64,000 bases of DNA from Sphingobacterium tabacisoli (GTDB lineage: Bacteria > Bacteroidota > Bacteroidia > Sphingobacteriales > Sphingobacteriaceae), in the NCBI RefSeq assembly GCF_017908035.1, contig NZ_JAEQMU010000001.1:124001-188000 (forward strand), written 5' to 3'. This document shows positions 34,498-42,828 of this stretch, piece by piece (position 1 is the stretch's first letter; each line of letters starts with the position of its first letter). The translations under genes and the position numbers were made by a program. The notes below the pieces were generated by a model. The model made no database searches. It was given only the letters and a program-made list of their open reading frames with translations, and was not told where the DNA came from.

Positions 34498-35646
34498 TTA
34501 ATTTAAATACTTGGCTATTTCGCTTAGCGCAATGTTTTCTGCTATGATCTTTCCTGTACTGTCCACCAGGAAGAGTGCGGGAATAGCGCGTACCTTCCAG
34601 TTATTGGCCGTCTCACCCGCATCGATATAGTTGGGATACGGAAGTTGTTCTTCACCCAGTGCTTTTCGCCAATCGCTTTCTTTCTTATCGATAGAAATCC
34701 CTACGATCTCTAGCCCTTGGCCTTTATACGTTTCATAAAGAGCTTTCAATTCGGGTATTTTTTTTCGGCAAGGAGCACACCAGGATGCCCAAAAATCAAT
34801 TAGGACTACCTTGTTTTTAGACAATACCTGTGGCAAGTCCAGTTTTTGTCCTGTTTCTGTTTTCGCTGATATTACCGGTGCCGATTTATTTAGAAAGCCC
34901 TCTGGACGGACCTGCTCTTTCAGAATCTGACCGTAATAGCTATTTTTGGCCTGTTCGGATAAGTTATCGTACAAATGCTCATTCTGCGGAGGGAAAAAGT
35001 TATACACGTTGAGCGTCAAAAGTGGACCCCACCACGATTCTTTGTTGTCGGAGATGATTTTGCCGATGACGGATTCCGCATTCTTAAAGAACTCGCCCTC
35101 TGCTTTTTCATAAGCCTGCCATTCATCAGATTGTTCAATCTGTGCCGCCAAGAGCGAGTCTTTCGCTGTGCGTGCTGAACTCATCTTTTGTGATATCGCA
35201 GCGAATTTTTCCTGTATCGCACTGTGTTGTTTGTCTAGCTCCTGACGAGGGGCCATCTTTACCTCATAAAGATCATTGAGGGGCGCACCAGTTATTTTTT
35301 TGTTTTCAAAATTATAGAATTTGTTGTCCGGCTGTCCGGTTAGTTTAACCGTAGCCTCAATGACGGCATGATCTGCTTTGTCCAAAAGAATAGAACATCC
35401 ACCGTAGGTATCTTTGACTGAAAGGAAAAAATATTGTGGAGCATCGATAGTGCCACTTAGTTTAAATTTTCCTTGATTTACCGTTGCACTGGCAATAGGT
35501 TTTTCATCCTGGTGTGTCGCTGCAGGGACTAACTCGAGGACGCTGCCGTCAGGTAGTCCATGGATAATACCATTGACCTGGAAGGATTGTGAAAATGCGG
35601 CCGTAGCAAAAGCAAGTGCGACGAAGCTGCTTAGTATTTTTTTCAT
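34498..35646 (-). CDS. TlpA-family thioredoxin with DUF4369 N-terminal domain
   Basis: The protein has 382 aa. Signal peptide about 1-20 (ALAFATAAFSQ). A DUF4369-type beta domain (about 22-115: FQVNGIIHGLPDGSVLEL and KLSGTIDAPQYFFLSV), a charged helical linker (120-245) and a thioredoxin domain (about 250-382) follow, with WCAPC in KVVLIDFWASWCAPCRKKI and RAIPALFLVD as the cis-Pro strand. It is a periplasmic or surface redox protein. It starts 3 bases after the SusD stop, so it is tightly linked to SusD, and it is followed by the second TlpA gene. Confidence 0.92.
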   Translation of the reverse strand: MKKILSSFVALAFATAAFSQSFQVNGIIHGLPDGSVLELVPAATHQDEKPIASATVNQGKFKLSGTIDAPQYFFLSVKDTYGGCSILLDKADHAVIEATVKLTGQPDNKFYNFENKKITGAPLNDLYEVKMAPRQELDKQHSAIQEKFAAISQKMSSARTAKDSLLAAQIEQSDEWQAYEKAEGEFFKNAESVIGKIISDNKESWWGPLLTLNVYNFFPPQNEHLYDNLSEQAKNSYYGQILKEQVRPEGFLNKSAPVISAKTETGQKLDLPQVLSKNKVVLIDFWASWCAPCRKKIPELKALYETYKGQGLEIVGISIDKKESDWRKALGEEQLPYPNYIDAGETANNWKVRAIPALFLVDSTGKIIAENIALSEIAKYLN

Positions 35647-35649
35647 ATA

Positions 35650-37059
35650 TTATTTGTTTACATTTTGCTCGATAGTTCCATTGCCTGGATTTTCAATAGC
35701 CCCTTGAGGAAATGGCATGATCCACAGGTGCGAAGATGGTGATAAGCTCAGTTGTGCACCATTCTCTGTTTTGGTTAGTGTTGTCGCGTACTGAGGATCT
35801 TTATTCAACCGACGGAGGTCTGCAAATGGTACGATGGATTGAATAAACTCATTTTGCTTGGTGCGTTGGATTAGTTTTACGGCATCTACAATCGTTGAAG
35901 CAGAAAGATCTTGATAAGCATCAGGGAGAATTCTCGTTTTCCTGACTTTATTTAGGACGTTCATCGCATCACTTACCTTATTGGTACGCGCAAGACATTC
36001 CGCTTCGATAAGGTACGCTTCTGCCGTAGTAAGACCATGGGTATTGTAGTAGCCGGTCATCATGCTATAGTAATAGGTGTCATTACCAACGGTACGTAGC
36101 TTCCAACGAGAGGCAAATTTTGAATCTCTAGTTTCAAAGCGTGCGGCGCGATCAACACGGACAGAAGTTTCTGATGATGGAAAATTAGGGCTGGTACCAT
36201 GTCTGAAATAGTAGGTTTCAACATAGTTATGATTGAGTGGAGTCAACTTGCGTGTATACAGGGTTGGGTTTTCGAGACGAGCCTTCTCACTTTCGTAATA
36301 GGCATTCCAGTCATAGAGTTCATTTTTTATGGCTAAAGCTTTTTGCGCATGCTCCAATGCTTTTGGATAATTTTCCATCTGCAGATAGATCCTTGCCAAC
36401 AAGGTATGCGCAGCGCCTTTCCCGGGATGTAGCACGGTAAGTCCTTGGTTGCTTAACGTAGGAAGTGCCTGTTCGATGTCACTGATCATAAAGTCGTATA
36501 ATTCTTGAATCGTAACTTGTTTATGAGGAGCTTCTATGTTAGCGCTCTCAATTAATGGAACAGATTTTAAAGTCTCGGCTGTACCTACGTCGTATGTAGC
36601 CGCATAATAGTTGGCAAGTGTATAATAGTTGAGTGCACGTATCACTTTGCTTGTCGCTACTAATTGGTTCTTTTGCAATTCTGTGGCGTCAGTCATATTT
36701 GGCGCATACTCAATCAATAGATTACAGGTAGATATACTTGCATATCCTTGATAATAGGTTGATTCGTCAGCATTGTTAAAGACAATACGGTTATCCGATT
36801 CTTTCCAATTGTAATTGACTTCAGATAGTCGTTCAAAACTTAATGTCGAAGCAGATACGAAAAAATCATTTAGTAACATACTGGCTTGTCGTACAGGTAC
36901 ACTGTGTACACCGGATTCATCGCGAAGTAGGGCTTCAAAATCACTATAGCTTGTCGGTATCTTTTTGCCGGTGGGCAATATGTTCAAATAATCATTGCAA
37001 GAGGTTGATACCAAGCAAACGGCTCCGATGATTGCATATATTATTTTATTCGTTTTCAT
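35650..37059 (-). CDS. SusD/RagB family outer-membrane lipoprotein (third locus)
   Basis: The protein has 469 aa from the ATG at 37059; a TTG three codons upstream is the only other start. Lipobox Cys near residue 21 (LVSTSCNDYLNILPTGKK). SusD helices: SYSDFEALLRDESG (about 33-47), SKVIRALNYYTLANYYAATY (near 135-155), KGAAHTLLARIYLQMENYPK (about 210-230). The C-terminus reads IMPFPQGAIENPG, which is typical. It is the surface substrate-binding partner of the SusC protein whose gene ends 10 bases upstream. The NDYL-ILPTGK opening is the type found in SusC/SusD pairs that carry TlpA genes, unlike the KWLDV type of the two other loci. Confidence 0.94.
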   Translation of the reverse strand: MKTNKIIYAIIGAVCLVSTSCNDYLNILPTGKKIPTSYSDFEALLRDESGVHSVPVRQASMLLNDFFVSASTLSFERLSEVNYNWKESDNRIVFNNADESTYYQGYASISTCNLLIEYAPNMTDATELQKNQLVATSKVIRALNYYTLANYYAATYDVGTAETLKSVPLIESANIEAPHKQVTIQELYDFMISDIEQALPTLSNQGLTVLHPGKGAAHTLLARIYLQMENYPKALEHAQKALAIKNELYDWNAYYESEKARLENPTLYTRKLTPLNHNYVETYYFRHGTSPNFPSSETSVRVDRAARFETRDSKFASRWKLRTVGNDTYYYSMMTGYYNTHGLTTAEAYLIEAECLARTNKVSDAMNVLNKVRKTRILPDAYQDLSASTIVDAVKLIQRTKQNEFIQSIVPFADLRRLNKDPQYATTLTKTENGAQLSLSPSSHLWIMPFPQGAIENPGNGTIEQNVNK

Positions 37060-37069
37060 TGCTGTCAAA

Positions 37070-40000
37070 TTAAAAAGTTAAATAAACACCCATCACATAG
37101 TTGGGAGCACGGTAACCGCCTAACATATAGCGGGCGTTTTTGGATTTAGCAAACATCGCCACATTCTCCGCATTAAATTGGAGGCGCGCTTGTTTTATCT
37201 TTGCGTTTGCTAGAAATACTGTAGGCACACGATAAGCAAAACTGATATTGCGGATCTGAAAGTTGCTCGCATCGATTACATTAATGTCGGCATTGTGATA
37301 CAATGTACTACTATCGTAATTATATAATTCTAGATCCTCTGGAAAAATCAACCTTGGTATATCTGTATTTTGTTCGTCTCCAGCCTGTCTCCAACGATTT
37401 GCAATGTCCTTATTCATTGTGGTCACATTGGTGTGTGCCGTCCAATTGATGTCTCGAGTACTGATGTAAGGAAGATCTGTATTACGAATACGATGTCCAC
37501 CCTCATAGCTTAGCATGATGGAAAAATCAAAATTTTTGTAGCTAACGCTATTTGTCCAAGATGCCGTATGGTAAGGTACCATGCTACCAGCATATACGAT
37601 GGATTCTAAATTGGAAGGATTTCTTGTTACCGCCTCACCATTTTCATTATAAACTTGCGGAATCCCAGTATCCGTTAGGCCTGCCCATGAATAGGCATAA
37701 ATAGACTGATAAGGATTGCCGATGCGTGGATAGGCTTGCGATTGATCAAGTTGTAATATGTAATAAGGAGCTTTGACATTGACATAGGTTACTTTATTCT
37801 TATTATAAGCGTAAAGCATATTTGTATTCCATCTTAGGGCATCTTTTTTTATAACATCTGCACCTATAGTAGCCTCAAAGCCGTTATTGGTCATTTGCCC
37901 GTTATTAATTTTGTATGTCACATAGCCAAAACCCTCGGTAGGAACCCCCATGGTGTTGGCTAGTAGATCTTTGCCACGTTTTTGATAGTAGTCTAAACTT
38001 CCGTAAAGTCGGTTGTCCAAAATTGTAAAGTCTGTACCAATATTTAGTGTTGTCGTACTTTCCCAAGATAATAAAGGGTTTGGTCTTTGTGCTAGATTGC
38101 CTTGCAATCCACCTACATTGGGATTAATACTATAATAAGCGGTCATGAAGGGTGAGGTATTTCTATCTATGTTACCGCCTATACCGTACGACCCCCGTAC
38201 TTTTAACTGGTTAATCCAACTAACGTTCATAAAATGTTCGTTATGGATATTCCATCCGGCACCTAGCGACCATACGGGTTTATCTTGGTATTTGGAACTG
38301 GTGCCCCAAAGGTTAGACCTATCCCAACGAGTACTACCCGTCAAAAGAAACCTGTTTTCGTAGCTGTAACCCGCATTTGCATATACGGATACAAATCTCG
38401 GCATATCTTGTGCTATCCGCCCTAAGTCCGTGTTTTGAGTAAAAGTCGCCCCCCACATTGTTCCGGCGGACGTTATATTTTTGTCCAGCATTTCGTGTTG
38501 AAGAGATACCGGGTCGTAGTTATACAAGGTTTGATCCGAAGCATAGATTTTATTTTCACGGATTTCTAAACCTGCAATGGCATTGATGTGGTGTTTGTCT
38601 TTAAATGTTTTTACAAAATCTAGCTGTTGACGAAAATTATATGCATGCAGGGATTGATCCAAGCTGTTAAAAATGTAGCCGTAAGGGATCAGGAAATTAG
38701 CAATTCCATTATTGTCTTCGGCCATAGAATTGACACGATTGCGCACATAATAGGAGCTTTTATCATATAGCAATTTACTATCATCTTGTCCATATTCATA
38801 TTGAAATGCAGCGCTGTAATTCAGCCATTCCGCTATTTTTGCATTAAGACGAATAAAGCTCCGGTTTGAAAAACTATTTGTACCACGGATATTTCTATTC
38901 ATTTCTTCCAATGGGTTGATATCCATGTCGTAGAGACCAAACTGTTGTATTTGCCCAAGACGATTGCTGTCCAGTCGAGATGCCGCCGTACTAATGAAAT
39001 TAGAGCCATCTGGATTTTTTAGACCATCATAAGGAAGATAGGCAAAACTAGGGGACATCAGATTATAGGTCTGTTGATTGTTTTTTCCGTAACGTAGAAA
39101 TGTACTCAATTCTGCCGAAAGCCAGCTGTTGATTTGTGTAATATTACGAAGATTTATCCCTAGCTGATCATTTCTACTATTTGGGTCCTCCAGTAAGTCT
39201 TTTTGATAGGTAGCAGAGGAATAAAAGCTATTTTTTTCACTACCTGTAGAGAGATTAATATTGTACTGCTGTGAGAAAGGATTGCGTTTGCCATATTTAG
39301 CAACATCATCATAATATCGGTACCCACTATTCGCTAGTTCATTGAGGGTAGCTTCTTTTTCGCCCGAAGTGATCATTCCTGCTTTTTCACGAAGAATCGT
39401 TTGAATACCACGGGAATAATACAACATATTATCCAACGCATTTTTTGGATAATCGGGATCCATATTTGTGAAGTTGGAATTGCGGGCCGCCCATTCACGC
39501 TCTATATCGATGATATCTGCAGATGATGTCAGACGATCTGTATTGAAGTAGTATGGGGTATGGGTCATTACAGCGGAAGCATTAATCTCTATGCCTGATT
39601 TTTTTCCCTTTTTTGTTACGATCACGACGACACCGTTTGCTGCGCGTGCACCATAAATTGAGGCCGCCGCCGCATCGCGGAGTACAGTGATGGACTCGAT
39701 ATCTTCTAAATTAAGATTTGGTAGATCTTCGGTGATACTGCCAAAGGAGGAAGATTTCGTATTCTCAATAGGGAAGCCATCGACAACATATAGCGGAGTG
39801 GTCATACCATTCATGGATGTGGTGCCGCGTAGGGTATTTTTGTGGTATCCAGCAATACGGCCCTCTAATAGCGTGCTTAAATTATTAAGCCGCTGCTGTT
39901 CTAAACTTTTTTTTGGCAATGAACCAAATGCTCCAGTAGCTCTTTCTTTGGGGATAGTCTGATAACCCGTACTAACGTTGACCGCTATCTCCTCAATTTC

Positions 40001-40603
40001 AGCAGGCAAAAGGGGAAGGGTGATAGAGGTCATCTGTGTTCTTGCTGCCACTTCGATGGTTTGATGACCTAAAAAGGATATTTGTAGTGTGCCTGTGCGT
40101 ACGGGACTTTCCAATTTAAACTCCCCGTTTTCATCTGTAGAAGTAGCAATAGCAGTGTTTTTTAATTTTACACTTGCACCGCTTAATGCTGTCCCGGCTT
40201 CGTTGATCACTCGGCCTGTAAACAAATAGTTTTGTACAATATCTTCATTAGCAGTGGTAGAAACGGAATTGGACGATGCCGCTGTATTACTGTTTTTTAA
40301 TAAGATATTTTTTTTGACAATCTTGTATTCAATCGCTGTATTAGCAAATACGGCAGCTAGTGTTTTTTCTATCGAAGCATTATTAAGATCTGCATTGAGT
40401 GACGGAAATTTGATACTACTCTCGTCGTATACAAAGCGATAGCCACTTTGCTGCTCAATAGCGTTAATTACGCTTTTCGCATTCGCCTGTTTGACCTTAA
40501 GCGTGATCTGCGCAAAAGCATTGGAGGAGAATAACACGACGGAGGAAATCAATGGGGCAGCCCAGAGCTTCCATAGGTGTTTGTTGATTTTTTTGTACTT
40601 CAT
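37070..40603 (-). CDS. SusC/RagA TonB-linked outer-membrane protein with STN domain (third locus)
   Basis: The protein has 1177 aa. A signal segment (about 15-31) is followed by an STN domain (about 33-105, NAIEQQSGYRFVYDES). A carboxypeptidase-D regulatory-like domain covers about 128-205 (FTGRVINEAGTALSGASVK). The TonB-box-like IEEIAVNVSTGYQ lies near 207-219, then the plug (STLLEGRIAGYH, PLYVVDGFPIEN, ITVLRDAAAASIYGARAANG) and a barrel with an aromatic end (VYLTF). It should signal through its STN domain to the FecR protein at 40623. It differs in the plug from the other SusC proteins here (STGYQTIPKERATGAF), a type often found in Pedobacter and Sphingobacterium. Confidence 0.95.
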   Translation of the reverse strand: MKYKKINKHLWKLWAAPLISSVVLFSSNAFAQITLKVKQANAKSVINAIEQQSGYRFVYDESSIKFPSLNADLNNASIEKTLAAVFANTAIEYKIVKKNILLKNSNTAASSNSVSTTANEDIVQNYLFTGRVINEAGTALSGASVKLKNTAIATSTDENGEFKLESPVRTGTLQISFLGHQTIEVAARTQMTSITLPLLPAEIEEIAVNVSTGYQTIPKERATGAFGSLPKKSLEQQRLNNLSTLLEGRIAGYHKNTLRGTTSMNGMTTPLYVVDGFPIENTKSSSFGSITEDLPNLNLEDIESITVLRDAAAASIYGARAANGVVVIVTKKGKKSGIEINASAVMTHTPYYFNTDRLTSSADIIDIEREWAARNSNFTNMDPDYPKNALDNMLYYSRGIQTILREKAGMITSGEKEATLNELANSGYRYYDDVAKYGKRNPFSQQYNINLSTGSEKNSFYSSATYQKDLLEDPNSRNDQLGINLRNITQINSWLSAELSTFLRYGKNNQQTYNLMSPSFAYLPYDGLKNPDGSNFISTAASRLDSNRLGQIQQFGLYDMDINPLEEMNRNIRGTNSFSNRSFIRLNAKIAEWLNYSAAFQYEYGQDDSKLLYDKSSYYVRNRVNSMAEDNNGIANFLIPYGYIFNSLDQSLHAYNFRQQLDFVKTFKDKHHINAIAGLEIRENKIYASDQTLYNYDPVSLQHEMLDKNITSAGTMWGATFTQNTDLGRIAQDMPRFVSVYANAGYSYENRFLLTGSTRWDRSNLWGTSSKYQDKPVWSLGAGWNIHNEHFMNVSWINQLKVRGSYGIGGNIDRNTSPFMTAYYSINPNVGGLQGNLAQRPNPLLSWESTTTLNIGTDFTILDNRLYGSLDYYQKRGKDLLANTMGVPTEGFGYVTYKINNGQMTNNGFEATIGADVIKKDALRWNTNMLYAYNKNKVTYVNVKAPYYILQLDQSQAYPRIGNPYQSIYAYSWAGLTDTGIPQVYNENGEAVTRNPSNLESIVYAGSMVPYHTASWTNSVSYKNFDFSIMLSYEGGHRIRNTDLPYISTRDINWTAHTNVTTMNKDIANRWRQAGDEQNTDIPRLIFPEDLELYNYDSSTLYHNADINVIDASNFQIRNISFAYRVPTVFLANAKIKQARLQFNAENVAMFAKSKNARYMLGGYRAPNYVMGVYLTF

Positions 40604-40622
40604 GATTATAGTTGCGGTTAAG

Positions 40623-41747
40623 TTATTTTTTTTGATCGAGGTATACGGTACGGCCGTCTATCTTACAGTCTATACCGAAGTAAGAAAGGATCTCAATGAT
40701 CTCATAAAGATTTACTTTACGTTGGATTTCTCCTGTGATTTGATGCGTCGGGATCGTCTTGTTACGGAATACGAAATCGACATCATACCAGCGCTCTAGC
40801 TGTGCTGTAATATCTTTTAGACTGCTTTTCTTGAACTTAAATACGCCATTTTTCCACGCGAGTATGGATTCGACATCCGCCGTTTTTTTCTCCAAAGTCT
40901 TACCTGTTAAAAAGGCCTGCTCGCCCGGGCTAAGGATTAGTGCAGGGCTCTGGCTATGGGATGCACTAGCCACGCGTACTTTGCCATGTGCTAGAGTGGT
41001 GGTCGTGGTGGTATTAGGATAAGAACTGATATTAAATCCTGTGCCCAATACCTGCACGTATTGATCTTTGGTACGTACCATAAATGGCTTTTTAGGATTA
41101 TGGGTAATCTCGAAATAGGCTTCGCCGATCAGTTCTACTTCACGTTTATCCCCATCGAAAGTAGTCGGGTATCGCAGTTGGGATCCGGCATTGAGCCACA
41201 CTTCAGAGCCATCGCTTAATACGATCTTGAACTGTCCACCTTTCGGAATCTGCAGGGTATTGAAGGCGGAGGAAATTATGCCTCTAGTACTTAATCCCAG
41301 CTGCTGCCCATCGATACTGATATCTCCCTGACCATTGGTGATGTTATTGGCACCATCTAATACAAACTGATCGCCATTTGCCAGGACGAGCAAAGCCTTA
41401 TCGCTTCCTGCGGTTATAGACTCAAATTGGGCACGTTGTCCGACATCGTGAGTAGATTTAGATACAGAATTATACATTAACAGCGATACCGAGGCGGCTA
41501 TCAGCACAGAGGCCGCAGCACTATACCACCATGTCCGCATTGTTCTCGACCGGCGACTAGAAGTCTGTTTATATAAAGCCACCTCTACCTTACTTAGGTT
41601 TTCCTCCAGACTCGTCGCGGATATTTCGTGTTTTGCCTGTTTTGCCTGGTGCAAATAAAAACTATCTAGCCAAAGTTGTTCCTGAGGTGTTAAGATCGCT
41701 CCGGAACGATATTTATCTATTAAGTGTTGTATATCTTTTTTCTCCAT
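40623..41747 (-). CDS. FecR-family anti-sigma factor (third locus)
   Basis: The protein has 374 aa. Cytoplasmic sigma-binding part about 1-75 (KKDIQHLIDKYRSGAILTPQ). Membrane helix near 77-93 (AAASVLIAASVSLLMYN). The FecR core follows at about 165-265 (IPKGGQFKIVLSDGSEVWLN; REVELIGEAYFEITHN; VLGTGFNISSY), and a DUF4974 end covers 300-374 (LKDITAQLERWYDVDFVFRN; INLYEIIEIL-like stretch). An insert near 115-160 (AGSDKALLVLANGDQFVLDG) lies before the core, as is usual in this subgroup. It is expected to receive the signal from the STN domain of the adjacent SusC. Its gene is 73 bases downstream of the sigma gene. Confidence 0.93.
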   Translation of the reverse strand: MEKKDIQHLIDKYRSGAILTPQEQLWLDSFYLHQAKQAKHEISATSLEENLSKVEVALYKQTSSRRSRTMRTWWYSAAASVLIAASVSLLMYNSVSKSTHDVGQRAQFESITAGSDKALLVLANGDQFVLDGANNITNGQGDISIDGQQLGLSTRGIISSAFNTLQIPKGGQFKIVLSDGSEVWLNAGSQLRYPTTFDGDKREVELIGEAYFEITHNPKKPFMVRTKDQYVQVLGTGFNISSYPNTTTTTTLAHGKVRVASASHSQSPALILSPGEQAFLTGKTLEKKTADVESILAWKNGVFKFKKSSLKDITAQLERWYDVDFVFRNKTIPTHQITGEIQRKVNLYEIIEILSYFGIDCKIDGRTVYLDQKK

Positions 41748-41820
41748 CTGTAATTAGGTTTACCCACCACTTTTTTTAGGGTTAGTAAATGATAGACGGA
41801 CAACTTGATAAAAGGGAGTA

Positions 41821-42408
41821 CTAAAAAAATGAAAAAAATAAAATTAGAGAAAACAGAAGGGTAGTTAGTTTGGTTCGAAGGTATCTTAACGCATTGTGGA
41901 CCTGTTTTTTAGCGGTTTTTTCGGAAATGTTGAGCTTTTGACCGATTTCTTTATAGCTGAGCTGTTGTTCGCGGTTTAGTTCAAAAATCTCGCGCGTGCG
42001 CGCAGGCAATTGAGTCTTCTCTTTTTCAATGGTCGCTAGGAGTTCCTGCTCCAGTACAGATTCTTCGGTATAACATTTACCGTTCTTCTCAAAGTCATAA
42101 AGACTTTCCAGATAGCGATCTACGACCTTCTCGTGTGTGATATGGTCGAGTATTCGATTTTTGACCGATTGGACCAAGTAAGCAAATAGGGATGATTTTA
42201 TCGTGAAAGATTTCCGTTTGGTCCAGATCGCGACAAATACATCCTGAATAATATCGTTGCAGATGTCAGTATCGGGTATCATTTGGTAGGCATGACGATA
42301 GAGACGCTCTTTGTAACATTGAAACAGTGTGTCGAAAGCGCGGTGGTTTCCGAGGTTTATCTGCTGGACTAGCTCTAATTCATCTATATGTGTATTTGGC
42401 TCTCTCAT
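41821..42408 (-). CDS. ECF RNA polymerase sigma factor (third locus)
   Basis: The protein has 195 aa from the ATG at 42408; a TTG six codons earlier is not used because the ATG has a purine-rich stretch (AAATAGAG) just before it. Region 2 (about 15-85) includes FDTLFQCYKERLYRHAYQM and DIIQDVFVAIW. Region 4 (about 130-185) includes LPARTREIFELNREQQLSYK and EIGQKLNISEKTAKKQVHN. Like other sigma factors here it ends in a hydrophobic run (LLFSLILFFSFF). It should control the SusC/SusD/TlpA operon through the FecR protein. The gene stands divergent from the unusual protein/tRNA-like unit at 42829. Confidence 0.93.
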   Translation of the reverse strand: MREPNTHIDELELVQQINLGNHRAFDTLFQCYKERLYRHAYQMIPDTDICNDIIQDVFVAIWTKRKSFTIKSSLFAYLVQSVKNRILDHITHEKVVDRYLESLYDFEKNGKCYTEESVLEQELLATIEKEKTQLPARTREIFELNREQQLSYKEIGQKLNISEKTAKKQVHNALRYLRTKLTTLLFSLILFFSFF

Positions 42409-42426
42409 CTCTATTTGCTTTCGCAA

Positions 42427-42828
42427 AAATCGGCTTAAAGCTAAAGTAAAAATATTGATTTTTTAAACATTAACGAAAAGTCGCTCCTTCACGCAGACTA
42501 CTATTCATGTTAAATGACGTCATGGAGCACAACTAGATTTAGCTATAGAGCAAGCTCATATCCGGTGTGCCGTTTCCGATTTTCTCTGGAGTGCCGGCCC
42601 GGAAGTATAGCTTCTCCTATCTATATACGAAAGGTAAGGAGGAGAAACAGGCGAAATCTGGTTTTAATTGGGAGCCAGCCACTTCTCAGATTCTGCGAAA
42701 CACGCTGTGTAATTGCTTTCAGCCGGAGGGATCACAGGTTTATAGCTAAGCAGAGGGAAAGGCAGATTTTTTTCGCTAAATTCGTTTATCTAAAACAAGC
42801 ATCGGCTGCAACAGCGTGACAAATCGAA
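42427..42828 (+). other. Gene-free leader of the protein/tRNA-like unit
   Basis: About 400 bases lie between the divergent sigma gene and the 460-aa gene. No convincing protein frame is seen; overlapping open frames of 60-101 codons lack family features. The stretch from about 42490 on looks less AT-rich than the other spacers in this window and has short dyads (ATGACGTCAT at 42514-42523; GAGCAAGCTC near 42548-42557; a purine-rich GGTAAGGAGGAGAAAC near 42633). It could be a structured 5' leader, a separate RNA, or the remnant of an inserted element. No TAnnTTTG promoter was found in it. Confidence 0.4.

Noticed and set aside
42514..42819. Overlapping open frames of 101 and 60 codons before the tRNA-associated gene
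   Set aside because: Composition is unlike a folded protein (many Arg and Cys, no motif), neither frame has a ribosome binding site, and the two overlap in different frames. Described instead as a possible leader.
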